This document shows positions 23,810 to 33,454 of a stretch of DNA of 64,000 nucleotides, one piece after another. Under the pieces are notes generated by a model. It worked only from the letters and a program-made list of their open reading frames with translations, was not told the origin of the DNA and did not search any database. The DNA lies in contig NW_006921534.1 of NCBI RefSeq assembly GCF_000340215.1, positions 5,262,169 to 5,326,168 on the forward strand. Direction: 5' to 3'. Origin of the DNA: Pseudocercospora fijiensis CIRAD86 (lineage: Eukaryota; Ascomycota; Dothideomycetes; Mycosphaerellales; Mycosphaerellaceae). The position numbers and the translations under genes are program-made. Every line of letters begins with the position of its first letter. The stretch's first letter is position 1.

Positions 23810-24688
23810 CTACTGCAGCGACGTGCTGGTAATGTAATCCTTCAAAGCGCTATCCGTAGCATGGAGAGCCAAGACGAAAGCCCTGGCCACAACATTCGCG
23901 CCTTCTGGACTGGTGTGCGTGTGGTCTTTCGGATAGAAGGCATTGACGGCATCTGCACCAAGATTCTTGTAGAGCTGAGCAGTGTACAATCCGTGGTCGA
24001 CAAAGGTGGAGCCAGAATCTTTTGCTGCATCCATGGCATATGTCACGAAGCGGTTGGCGCTGTAGGAGAAGTCTCCCGTCTCCCAGACATCGTTCGGGGT
24101 GGCTGAGCTGATGATCACAATTGCTCCTTTGGATTGGAAAAGCTTGGCCGCGTTGACAAGGTAGGTGTAGTACGTCAAAACCGTCTCTGATACGCCGCTG
24201 TGAAACGATCAGCGATTTGAGGGAACCATGACAGACATCGGCAACATTTACTTGTACTTCGTTTGGCAAGTGGTAGCATAGTCTCCGTCGATTGGGTTGC
24301 AATCGGTCCTGCCATTGTCCGTCGGCGTAAGGCTACCTCCATCATTGTGTCCAAACTCCATCACTGATGAAGAGGAGGGTCAGCGAGGACATTGATCCGA
24401 AAGGATGTTCGATACTTGGGTCTACGCACCGACAAAGTCTCCGGACCGTACGTTGTCTGCCATGGCGGCAAAGCGACCTTCACGTGTGAAGCTCCGCGCA
24501 GAACGTCCAGCGATAGCATCATTGTCGACCGCAAGACTGATGTATTTCGGCAAGAAAGCCCCCCAGCCCTGTGTCCCATCATTGTTGCCAGTAGATACCA
24601 TTGTGCTGTCGCCGGCAAGAAAGACCTTGGCAGTGACTGCACCAACAGTCCCAGCGAGAGTATATAGTGCGTTGCGGAATCGAGACAT
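23810..24688 (-). CDS. Rhamnogalacturonan acetylesterase, CE12, SGNH hydrolase (252 aa, secreted)
   Basis: Three exons (24688-24430, 24363-24252, 24197-23810); introns of 66 and 54 nt end in CAG. A signal peptide of about 20 residues is followed by KVFLAGDSTM, SGNH block I with the nucleophile Ser at about residue 28. EFGHNDGG (block III, about 89-96) gives the oxyanion Asn, and DHTHTSPEGA (block V) gives the Asp/His pair at about 215/218. Enzymes of this family remove acetyl groups from the rhamnogalacturonan I backbone of pectin, which fits a plant-associated fungus. Length matches the family (about 230-250 aa). Two Cys pairs in exon 2 could form disulfides. All catalytic residues are present. 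Confidence 0.9.
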
Positions 24689-24884
24689 TTCTGGTAGTAT
24701 GAGGACGAACTGTACTTCCTAGATCAGCAACTGCGATCCTGCTTGCTTGCAGCATCTTATGTATATCGATCTCGGCAGTATCGCAAGAGATCTACATACA
24801 GGAACTGATTTTCTCCGGAGCGGTGCAAGGTGGCCCCCCTGAAACGCCTTGTCGCTTCGTGAGAAAGACCAGCATGTCCAGCTC

Positions 24885-24913
24885 TTGGTTGGTTGGTTGG
24901 TTGGTTGGTTGGT
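24885..24913. repeat. (TTGG)7 microsatellite
   Basis: Seven perfect TTGG units immediately before the left end of the inverted-repeat element at 24919. Confidence 0.95.
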
Positions 24914-24918
24914 ATGTA

Positions 24919-25163
24919 CACTGCGATTAAGCGAGATGGCGGACGGCGGTGATCCCTAAAAACGGGATCTAACTNNNNNNNNNNNNNNNNNNNNNNNNNN
25001 NNNNNNNNNNNNNNNNNNNNNNNNNNNNNNNNNNNNNNNNNNNNNNNNNNNNNNNNNNNNNNNNNNNNNNNNNNTCCGTACCTTTAAAAGTTCCGTCTAA
25101 CGTTTTCAGCTAGCTGCCGTCTACGGGGATTACCCCCGTCCGCCATCTCGCTTAATCGCAGTG
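24919..25163. mobile_element. Small DNA transposon or MITE with TIRs, containing the assembly gap
   Basis: The left end reads CACTGCGATTAAGCGAGATG and continues GCGGACGG; the right end is the exact inverse for these 28 bp, with weaker matching for about 12 bp more. TA dinucleotides flank both ends (24917-24918 and 25164-25165), as in Tc1/mariner-pogo type insertions. The 100 Ns lie inside, so the true length and any transposase are unknown. Confidence 0.8.
24975..25074. other. Assembly gap (100 N)
   Basis: Exactly 100 Ns, the usual placeholder for a gap of unknown size. It falls between the two inverted ends of the element at 24919-25163. Confidence 0.99.
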
Positions 25164-25620
25164 TATGTTATTTGAAGCCTATTTAATAAAGACCATCGAA
25201 GGCCTGGTGTACTAGCAGGGTAGCATTACGAAGTTCTCCTTGCATACGTTAGAGCTCGGTCGTTGAAACGCCGAGAAACAAAAATCCAATATATGTCTTG
25301 CCTCGCCATATTGGTTTGTTAAGGTACTATACGTGAGGTGCGTTGGAAGCGCCTCGAGCTCCTGCCGGAGACTGAACGGTCCCAAGGAGTGTCTGGACAC
25401 ATCATCAACTGCTCTTCTCAGCATGCTTCTGCCATCTTCTCAGAGCACCGTCGCCTGCAGGACGTAGGCATTGTTGTCCTGCTGAAACGGCGCAAACAAT
25501 ACAGGCTCATATGACCTCGCGACGATTGAGGATTTCGGCAAGCTTCCATGTACGGTCTGATTAGCGATCACTGTCGAAGTTCATAGTGAGAGAAGCAAAA
25601 GAGGATGAGATGGAAGTCAG

Positions 25621-25974
25621 CTAAAACAGCGACCACGACTCGGAAAAGAACTCGCCATGCTCGATGCCAAAAGTCATGTCAGTTGACAAAAGTCCGGTCA
25701 CTTCCGCCAAAACTTCAAGCTTGGAGGGCATCTGCATGACTGCATGTCGTTGCACCATTTCTCCATCTGGCAGGAACTTCTCACGATAGAAACTGCTTCG
25801 TTGATCGAGCAGGTCACTTTCACCAGTAAGACAAAGGGCATATACGTCCGCGTTTGCTAGCCCGCATTTCTTACTGCATCCCGATCGACAACATGCCTCC
25901 GGAACAATACTAAGCAGCGCATGCATTTCTGGAAACAATTCGCGTTTGGCAATATCTTTCTTTGAAGCAGACAT
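25621..25974 (-). CDS. Possible small hypothetical protein (117 aa)
   Basis: A minus-strand frame with an ATG start (MSASKKDIAKRE) and no intron, containing a cysteine cluster CCRSGCSKKCG near residue 30. Its start is 68 bp from the start of the divergent farnesyltransferase gene, so the two would share a promoter and probably overlap in transcript. No family recognised, no signal peptide, no TM segment. It could be a chance frame. Confidence 0.35.
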   Translation of the reverse strand: MSASKKDIAKRELFPEMHALLSIVPEACCRSGCSKKCGLANADVYALCLTGESDLLDQRSSFYREKFLPDGEMVQRHAVMQMPSKLEVLAEVTGLLSTDMTFGIEHGEFFSESWSLF

Positions 25975-26042
25975 CACATCACTTTGCACCACACAGCTCA
26001 AAAACCGCACGTGCACCCTTCGCTGCGGATACACAGGTCAAC

Positions 26043-27530
26043 ATGGGTGACTCCCGAGCATCAGAAACCGAAGACACCCTGGACGAAACGCTCAGACGAA
26101 ATCGCATCGAAGAACTACCGTCGGATGACAACGATGAAGCCTATGAAGATGTCGTCGACGATGACGAAGGTCCCCCATTTCCAGGCAAGAAAATTCTAAA
26201 GAAACTGCAAAACTTGCCGCTTTGGATTCAGGACGGCACGTTCAATCTCCTGCACGACGACCTCGAAACGCAAACGTCAGAAGCGCAGGAGAAGACTACG
26301 AAAGAATGTCTTCCTCTGTTACGCGGAGAGGAGTCTCTGGGCTTGCCTCTCAATAGCTATGGCATACCGCGCCTCAATCGAGAAAAGCATGCTTCGTTCC
26401 TGGACCAGTTCACCGGTGAGCTACCCGCGCCCTTTGCAGCCATGGATGCCAGCAGACCTTGGATGTTCTATTGGACGATGGGCGGACTATCATTCTTGGG
26501 TAAAGACGTCACTTCACGGAAGCAAGATCTCATGGAGACTGTGCGACCGCTACAGAATCAAAGCGGCGGCTTTGGTGGTGGGCATGGCCAGTACAGTCAT
26601 GCCGCAGGGACTTATGCTACACTGCTCGCGCTTGCGACGGTGGGAGGTCTTGAGGTTGTGGATCGAAAAGCAATGTGGCATTTCTTGGGACAAGTTAAGC
26701 AAGCAGATGGAGGCTTCCGAATGGCGCTTGGTGCGGAGGAAGACATAAGAGGGGCTTACTGCGCCATGACTGCCATCACTCTGTTGAATCTGCCACTGGA
26801 ATTACCACCCGACGCGCCGGCGAGAGAAGCAGGCCTTACCACATTCTTCGATGGACTTGGCGAGTGGGTTGGAAAGTGTCAGACGTATGAAGGAGGCATT
26901 GCTGGCGCACCGACGAACGAGGCGCATGGTGCATATGCTTTCTGCGCGCTCGCCTGCTTGAGCATCATTGATTCTCCCCACAGAAGCATCCCAAAGTACC
27001 TTAATGTGGATTCCTTGCTCCGGTGGCTTACAGGCATTCAGACACACCCCGAAGGTGGATTCGCTGGTCGCACAAACAAGCTCGTGGATGCTTGCTACAG
27101 CCATTGGGTAGGCGGCTGCTGGGCTTTGATAGAGCAGGCGATAGCGGGATCAAATGGCCAGACGCCCAATCTCTGGAGCAGAGAAGCATTGATCCGATAT
27201 CTGCTTTGCTGTGGACAGCAGCAAGGCAAGAAGGGCGGTATGCGCGACAAGCCCTCGACGAGACCTGATGCGTACCACACGCTGTACTCATTGGCTGGCC
27301 TGAGCGCAGCCATGAATCACTACCATTATGACTCGACTGCTCCTACGAAAGACGAGAGCGGGAGGTTGACCGCTGGCTTCAATTGGACTGCTGAGCTGCC
27401 ATCGAAGGAGGAAATGCAGGCGTGGAAGGTCGATGAGCAGGATCTGGTTGTGCCAGTGCATCCGGTGTTTGTCATGACGATGGAAGTTGTGGAGAAGACG
27501 AGGCTGCAGTTCCAGAAAGCTGGATTTTGA
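26043..27530 (+). CDS. RAM1: Protein farnesyltransferase subunit beta (495 aa)
   Basis: The catalytic beta subunit of CaaX farnesyltransferase attaches farnesyl to the C-terminal Cys of Ras, a-factor-type pheromones and lamins, together with an alpha subunit encoded elsewhere. I chose the ATG at 26043 (CAACATGGG context); the frame extends upstream without another ATG. A 50-residue acidic N-terminus precedes the alpha-alpha barrel. Repeats with the family pattern GGFGGG.GQ.SH, ADGGFRM, YEGGIAGAP and EGGFAGRTNKLVDACYSHW are visible. The zinc ligands correspond to Asp349, Cys351 and His412 (DAYHTLYSL). Single exon. Length is normal for a fungal Ram1. Confidence 0.95.
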   Translation: MGDSRASETEDTLDETLRRNRIEELPSDDNDEAYEDVVDDDEGPPFPGKKILKKLQNLPLWIQDGTFNLLHDDLETQTSEAQEKTTKECLPLLRGEESLGLPLNSYGIPRLNREKHASFLDQFTGELPAPFAAMDASRPWMFYWTMGGLSFLGKDVTSRKQDLMETVRPLQNQSGGFGGGHGQYSHAAGTYATLLALATVGGLEVVDRKAMWHFLGQVKQADGGFRMALGAEEDIRGAYCAMTAITLLNLPLELPPDAPAREAGLTTFFDGLGEWVGKCQTYEGGIAGAPTNEAHGAYAFCALACLSIIDSPHRSIPKYLNVDSLLRWLTGIQTHPEGGFAGRTNKLVDACYSHWVGGCWALIEQAIAGSNGQTPNLWSREALIRYLLCCGQQQGKKGGMRDKPSTRPDAYHTLYSLAGLSAAMNHYHYDSTAPTKDESGRLTAGFNWTAELPSKEEMQAWKVDEQDLVVPVHPVFVMTMEVVEKTRLQFQKAGF

Positions 27531-27825
27531 GCCTAAATGTACCAGCGCAGCAGGCTCGAGTCCGTGCAAGTGATTCGTCTGCGACGGATGACGAGAGCAT
27601 GTCTCAACCAAAACGCTGCACTCTCACAGCGGGTTGAAGATCTCGCAGAGCATGTATCACAGCGAGGCCAATTAGAAGCGTTAAGCGGCCTGTCGTGTCG
27701 CAATAACATCTCTTTGCCACAATGATGATGGGACAGCCAACGCAATAGTCCGCAGTACAGGCGGCTATGCGCAGAAGAAGCACAAGTCCGGCAGTGGCAC
27801 AGCATGGAATTTGTGTCTTGCCGTT

Positions 27826-28524
27826 TCATTTGGCGTCCTCTGGCTTGTCATATGTAGCATCCACTCCAGTGTCGCGAGCGCCACCTGCTTTGGCGGCTGC
27901 TTCAATTAGGCTGCGCTCTCGAACTTCTCCAATCTCCTGCCCAAGCATCAGTCATGATCCACTGCTAGATCTTTTCCCAGAGCAAGACTCACATCGAGCG
28001 CTGGCTGAGCTGTGAGCCATGCGCAAACCAGCATGCTCGTCGATACCCAGCTTCGTCGAAAGTAATGACTGGTCAATTCGGAGGTTCTGTGTTGATTCCA
28101 CCCACGCCATGGAAAATTCATGTCCAGATGCAGCTGCAGTAGTCTCGGATAGCGATCAACGTTGATCAAGGCCTGTCGAACAGCATCTCTGTAGAACCCT
28201 GCGCGCAGAATCAGCCTCTCCAAGCCAATAATAAGCCGTCGCTGCACAGCTACACCTACCCAGCGCACCAAAAATGAAGCCCGAACAGCTACACACAAGA
28301 AATGGCAAAGTGGCGGTGCCCCAAACAATAGCGCCGCAGGAGGCTCCTACGATTCCCATCGTCACGGCGCTCAAGGTGCCTGTGAAAATGGTGCGGACCA
28401 TGAACAGGCCTGGACCGGAGACATTTCCCCAGCCGCCGGTCATTCGCAGGAGGCCTTGCGAGGCATTGTGCAGCGCTCCACCGGACATGGTCACATCGTC
28501 GCGGGATGTGTTTCTGAATGCCAT
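27826..28524 (-). CDS. Small two-TM hypothetical protein, three exons (193 aa)
   Basis: Model: exons 28524-28260, 28198-27993, 27936-27826; introns of 61 nt (GTAGGT..CAG) and 56 nt (GTGAGT..CAG) with consistent phase. The protein starts MAFRNTSRDD and has a glycine-rich segment (GGWGNVSGPG). Two adjacent hydrophobic stretches follow (about residues 45-90, including TLSAVTMGIVGASCGAIVWG), then a soluble, basic C-terminal half ending in an Ala/Glu-rich helix. Spliced reading removes all stops, which supports the model. The family is not recognised. A longer N-terminus with another exon cannot be excluded. The gene converges with the farnesyltransferase gene (295 bp between stops). Confidence 0.6.
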
Positions 28525-29343
28525 TGGTGACGGGGCAGTCTGTCCGGATGTGGCAAGCAAACAGGATGGTCGAAATTGTGGACGCAAGGGTGATGATGAT
28601 GACCTTGTTCGATAGCCAGTGCCCCGGCGTGTTGGAAGTTGAACGCGTCTGGAATAGGTCTGGTGTCGGCCGCGGCCGCTGTCTTGGCTGTCTGCCGACG
28701 AGTCGACGACCTTCTGATGAACAACTACTTGCCAACGACGCGGTGAGGAAAGTCGAGGTGTTGCTGTCACAGTGCCACTACTGGCATAGAGCTATCGAAG
28801 TGTCAAGGTCACGCAGACACGACACACACGCAGTCCTACAGTAGCCCGGCTCTGATGGCGAAGCTTCGTCCCGGCTAAAGCTGTCGGTATTATTGAGATG
28901 AGATGAGACTGATTGTACTGCATCCTGCACAGGCCAATTGGACGATGGGAGATAGAATAGGCTCTGACAGTGGCTCTGGATGTCGGACATCATTTCCAGC
29001 AGTGCGTGACATGCTTTGGGTGAGGTATCTATCCTATATGCATCTGCTTTGCGCGCAGCCCAAAGGCTACCTGGCTACGTGGTTCGCCTCCACCGACGAT
29101 CCATGCTTGCCGGCTAACTTAGCCCTAGCCCTTGCGAGCGTCAATGCAGCACGCGATTATTATTATATTGCCGCTTCAGTTCAGCAGCAGCGTGATTATT
29201 GATAGCTGCAGTAATCCTCCCCTCTCGCATCTGTTCACTGGCGATTCCTCGCGCTGCGCTGCCCTGCGCGAGAATGCACGTCGCGACCCCACATCTCACC
29301 TTGCTTTGCTGCTCGCCCACCGTGGCGACAAGACCGCGCGCCA
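28525..29343. promoter_or_regulatory. Divergent intergenic region
   Basis: About 820 bp between the starts of the two-TM protein (minus) and the 1165-aa protein (plus). It must hold both promoters. No clear TATA box or known binding site was recognised; a GC-rich segment with CGCGGCCGCG lies near 28670. Confidence 0.4.
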
Positions 29344-32300
29344 ATGGAGAAGCGGGAAGTCTACTGCCCGATGCCCCAAATAGATGCGCAGGGTCTTCAG
29401 CATGCCGACACGATCTCGCGACTGGAACGCGGTGCGGAGGAACTGTCGCAGGGCGGAAGCGATATTGGGGAAGAGATCCGGAAAATGCAAGAGCAGGAGA
29501 GAAGTCGGAGTCGCTCTGGGAGTCGCCAGAACCCAAACTTGACTTGCGAACAAGAGCCAGATTTGCCAAGGCCCAGGGCTCGAAGGATCGGGAGCCAGAC
29601 TGCGAGCCAGAGCGGGAGATCTCGAGCCTCTTCGTATGCCACGTCGAGTAGCATTGTCGAAGTCAACAGCAACGCCCGCTGGGGTGGCTATTCACCCGCA
29701 GCCTTCGTTGCTTCACCCACGGGCAGCGTGAGATCGCACGGAAGTTGGACCCATGCGTCCGTGAGCCGGGCAGCATCAGGCTCGAAGACATCGCTCGCAC
29801 GCATGGTCGCAGAACCACTTCAGGAGCGCCGTCCTCTGCATTCTCCTCTTGCGCCCAGCACCGCATCACTGTACTCCCAGGAGCACCAAATGTCGAGGCA
29901 GCCGTCGCAGTCCTCCTTCTCACGACCCTATGACCAGATCGCCAGCCAGATGGAAGAATCGCTCCAACCCATCCCTCCCATGCCGTCGGTCGACGAGCAA
30001 ATGCAGCACATACAACACCATGAACCGGCCCAGCATCCACAACACGAGCACATCGAGTCTGAGCCTCCCGAGCGACCGCATAGTGCCGACACCTTCCACG
30101 AGGCTCAGATTGCCTTCCGGGACTTCGATGGCGTGCACTTCGATCCGGACAGCGAAGAGTATGTCGAAGTGGACGATGAAGGCAATGAGGTGCGACGCAT
30201 ATCTGCGCGCAACTCCTCAGGAAGCTTGCTCGATGCAGCATCACTCCTACGAACACCGAGAGCGCGACCCATGTCTTATGGAGTTCCTCCGCCCGGGGAC
30301 AGCATGGTGTATTATCCGGCGCCAGTCCCACGCATGCTGAACCTACCGAAGCGTTTATCGACACAACCGCCCGCGCACATCCAGCAGCAGAGGAGATCAC
30401 AAATGCTAGCGGGCATGTCCCCACGCGCTAGGGAATCAGCACTATGGATACCTCCAATTACTTTTAGTGAGGGCGAGACAAAAAGTCAACGCTCAAGCTC
30501 GGAATCAGCACCACAATCAGAACACCCTCGAGGCATGCTTGACGAGCGTATGAGCGTTCAAAATCTGCCAGCGCAACTACGAGCGAGCATGTTCTTCGAG
30601 CACCCATCTGTACCCCACAATGTCGAGGTCAAGTCGGAATCCGCTGTCGCCACACTCGACGCCATCCTTGCCTCTTCAGTGACCGCGCCAGTGTCAGCAT
30701 TCACTGACCATCCTTATGCGGGAGATGTGAGGAAGACTGTCTACGCGCCGGAGCGGCCGAACCACAATAGGAAGAGCACGGCAACCACACTTGGACAGAT
30801 GTCATCACACTCGCTCACGCAAGAGAAGAAGATCAAGAAGAGACGCTCTAGTAGTATCGGTAATTTCTTCAGGAGAAACAGCACCACCTTGGATGCAGAA
30901 GTTGAGAACCGAAGACCTGCTAGTCGAGGAAGTGCATTGGACTTCAACGAGGGAGGCAAGAAGCTGCGCAAGCGAAAGAGCCAAATGAGCATGGGAGACG
31001 AAATGGCGAGATCAGAGGGCCTCAGGACACCTGGCGACGAGATTGATGACCCAATGAAGCGTCTCTCCTCTGGTGGCCTCATCGAACAGGCTAAGAACCA
31101 AGGCGTAGACCACGAGCGTGCGCCCAGTGACTCGCGACCTTTGAGTGTCTATAGCGACGGCAACCCAGTTGATGATGGCGAGCAGATCGAACAAGACTTC
31201 AAAGACCAAGAAGCAAGGAGTGATATCGACGAGGACGACGAAGTACTCTACGCTCCGCCCGCAACATTACTGGCAGAACTCCAACATCGCAAGGCTCAGC
31301 TCAAATCACGGAATCGGACCGCTGCAACCGCGTTTCCGAATGGTATGCACAGCACTCTATTGCAACTCGATGCTGTTGAACAAATTGAGGCCAAGAAGCG
31401 GAAAAGGCAGAAGATTGCGCTTGCCTGGGAGGATCCCAGCCTCCGACAAGACGAGGAAGAGGTCGATGAGGATGTGCCCTTGGGAGTCTTGTTCCCATCG
31501 AGAGAGGGCAATGCACACCGACGAATGGGCAACCGTGGCGACTGGAATCGACCCCTGGGGCTGATGGACCGCCGCGAAATGGAAGACAACGAACCACTGA
31601 GCAGCCGCAGACTTCGAATGAATCCACATGCCAGGCCAATAGTTAGGAATGCCACTGCACCAATGGCGTTGCGCGGACAGCCGAATCCGGATGACGAGGA
31701 CGAGGAGGAGACATTGGGCCAGCGACTGCGTAGGCTCAAAACGAAAGAAGCTCTCGACTTAGCCATAAACGATGTCGAGCGCAAAGATGGCGACCGACCT
31801 GTAAGCACATTTACAGAAGAGTTCCTTAGCCAATTTGGTGGACTTGAGGTGAAGAATCCAGATGACGACAAGAGCACAATGAAGGAAAACAAGCCAAACC
31901 AAGCAGGCGGTGGTGCAGAACAAGAAGAGACACTTGGCCAGCGCCGTGCACGACTTCAACGTGAGCGGGAAGCATCTGGAGAAGTTCCTTCGCCTGGCGC
32001 AGCAACTCGTCCAGCGCTACGTCAAACGCAGTCAATGGCCAGCGTCTTATCAGCGAATCCCATTGGCATGCGTGGTGCGTCAGCTAATCACTCAGCCGCA
32101 CACGGCACGCTTCTGCACGCCAGTGAACAGCAGCAAATGAAGCACAAGATGGATCTGCTTAACAAGAATTCGCGTTCATCCATGCATATGCTCGGGAACC
32201 CCTTAGTTGATTCAAGACCGCAAATCACAAGGGAGCCGAGCAGCGGACTGCTTGCACAGACATCGAACCGACCTGCAAATGGAGCTTACCAAGGAAACAG

Positions 32301-32841
32301 CACTATCTTCCAGGGCGTCACTTCACCGGATGCACCGCTGCAGAAGATCCAAAGCTTTGGTGGTCTACTTGGCCAGCAAACCAGTAGACCCTCCAACGGC
32401 GCGTTCGCAGGCGGCTACTACAACAATACCGGAGGTGGTGTTCCAATGCAGCTCTCGGGCTCTCAGCCGATGTTCGGCATGGGTGGAGGACAGGGATATA
32501 CTTTCGCTTCACCAACCGCTGGCATGCAGGCTTATGGCGGATATGGGAACAATGCGATGACCGGCGTGGGCTATGGTATGCAAGCTCAGCAGCCATCAAT
32601 GATGAACAACGCTGCTTATTATGCGCTGCACGGTGGTCACACCAGCGTAATGCCAGGCACGATGCCTGCGTACGGCAATCCCGTGATGGCTAGTGGGTAT
32701 GGCTATCCGCAGCAGACACCAGGTCCGCAGATGACTTATGCATCAATGGCGCAGGTGGGTCAACCAGCGACTATGAACGAAATGCCGATCGAACCTCATC
32801 AACGGGAAGCCATTGATCGCTGGCGGATGGGAGTCGCCTAG
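29344..32841 (+). CDS. Large intrinsically disordered fungal protein (1165 aa)
   Basis: A single uninterrupted frame. Most of the protein is low-complexity: Ser/Arg-rich near residues 50-100, Gln/His/Pro-rich near 200-240, Lys/Arg-rich (KKIKKRRSSS, KKLRKRKSQ) near 500-550, and Met/Gly/Gln/Tyr-rich at the C-terminus. Two related short motifs, EEETLGQRLRRLK and QEETLGQRRARLQRERE, lie near residues 785 and 860. They may be helical binding motifs and are the best-defined conserved pieces. The extreme C-terminus (HQREAIDRWRMGVA) also looks constrained. No enzyme domain, signal peptide or TM segment. Function unknown. An alternative start lies at 29371 (MPQIDAQG). Confidence 0.8.
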   Translation: MEKREVYCPMPQIDAQGLQHADTISRLERGAEELSQGGSDIGEEIRKMQEQERSRSRSGSRQNPNLTCEQEPDLPRPRARRIGSQTASQSGRSRASSYATSSSIVEVNSNARWGGYSPAAFVASPTGSVRSHGSWTHASVSRAASGSKTSLARMVAEPLQERRPLHSPLAPSTASLYSQEHQMSRQPSQSSFSRPYDQIASQMEESLQPIPPMPSVDEQMQHIQHHEPAQHPQHEHIESEPPERPHSADTFHEAQIAFRDFDGVHFDPDSEEYVEVDDEGNEVRRISARNSSGSLLDAASLLRTPRARPMSYGVPPPGDSMVYYPAPVPRMLNLPKRLSTQPPAHIQQQRRSQMLAGMSPRARESALWIPPITFSEGETKSQRSSSESAPQSEHPRGMLDERMSVQNLPAQLRASMFFEHPSVPHNVEVKSESAVATLDAILASSVTAPVSAFTDHPYAGDVRKTVYAPERPNHNRKSTATTLGQMSSHSLTQEKKIKKRRSSSIGNFFRRNSTTLDAEVENRRPASRGSALDFNEGGKKLRKRKSQMSMGDEMARSEGLRTPGDEIDDPMKRLSSGGLIEQAKNQGVDHERAPSDSRPLSVYSDGNPVDDGEQIEQDFKDQEARSDIDEDDEVLYAPPATLLAELQHRKAQLKSRNRTAATAFPNGMHSTLLQLDAVEQIEAKKRKRQKIALAWEDPSLRQDEEEVDEDVPLGVLFPSREGNAHRRMGNRGDWNRPLGLMDRREMEDNEPLSSRRLRMNPHARPIVRNATAPMALRGQPNPDDEDEEETLGQRLRRLKTKEALDLAINDVERKDGDRPVSTFTEEFLSQFGGLEVKNPDDDKSTMKENKPNQAGGGAEQEETLGQRRARLQREREASGEVPSPGAATRPALRQTQSMASVLSANPIGMRGASANHSAAHGTLLHASEQQQMKHKMDLLNKNSRSSMHMLGNPLVDSRPQITREPSSGLLAQTSNRPANGAYQGNSTIFQGVTSPDAPLQKIQSFGGLLGQQTSRPSNGAFAGGYYNNTGGGVPMQLSGSQPMFGMGGGQGYTFASPTAGMQAYGGYGNNAMTGVGYGMQAQQPSMMNNAAYYALHGGHTSVMPGTMPAYGNPVMASGYGYPQQTPGPQMTYASMAQVGQPATMNEMPIEPHQREAIDRWRMGVA

Positions 32842-33454
32842 GAGGCGCCAAGGAGGACTGGCAGGTCGAGCAGTGAAATAACATCTTCCACTGTACGAAG
32901 ATATCGGCATGACGACAAGTGAATTCAATGGCATGGGGAGCATGGATTACATCAATACAACGACGCATCAGAGTAATGGGCTTTATTGCTAGCACTCATT
33001 AATAATTCGATTACAGGCCTTGGATAGGCATGGTTGAGTGAACCTGTCTCCTTCTCTTGCCTTTTCTCTTGAGTAGATAGATCTTCCCCTGATTTTTGTG
33101 CTGTGTGAGAACTTGTAGTGGGCTGTTACAATGAATCGATGCCAATAATGAATGTCAGGGCTGATGTCACCGCTTGGCAGCCGTGAAGCAGCAGCTTAAG
33201 CAAACAAGGATTTCAACACGACGTATCCAAGCATCCAAGAGACCCACGCACACCACGACTCAGCTCCGCGGGCTTGCACCAGCCACAATACCACGTAACA
33301 GCAGCTTCATTGCTACTCAAATTGCCTCTCTCATTGCGCAACCACTTCTCGACCTGCGAATGCGCCTCCCGATGTCGTCGACTCCATAAACATAACGCGC
33401 ATAAACCCTTTTCTCCCCAATATTCTCACACTGACCGCCATATCCTCAACCACA
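32842..33454. other. Intergenic, nothing recognised
   Basis: 3' flank of the 1165-aa gene and 5' flank of the cis-prenyltransferase gene, both on the plus strand. No RNA gene or repeat seen. Confidence 0.6.

Noticed and set aside
23601..23837. Frames across the CA/TC microsatellite (Ser-Leu and His-Thr repeats)
   Set aside because: Pure translation of a dinucleotide repeat; no gene structure around it.
29663..30424. 253-codon minus-strand frame
   Set aside because: Shadow of the 1165-aa protein; composition is Arg/Cys-rich noise.
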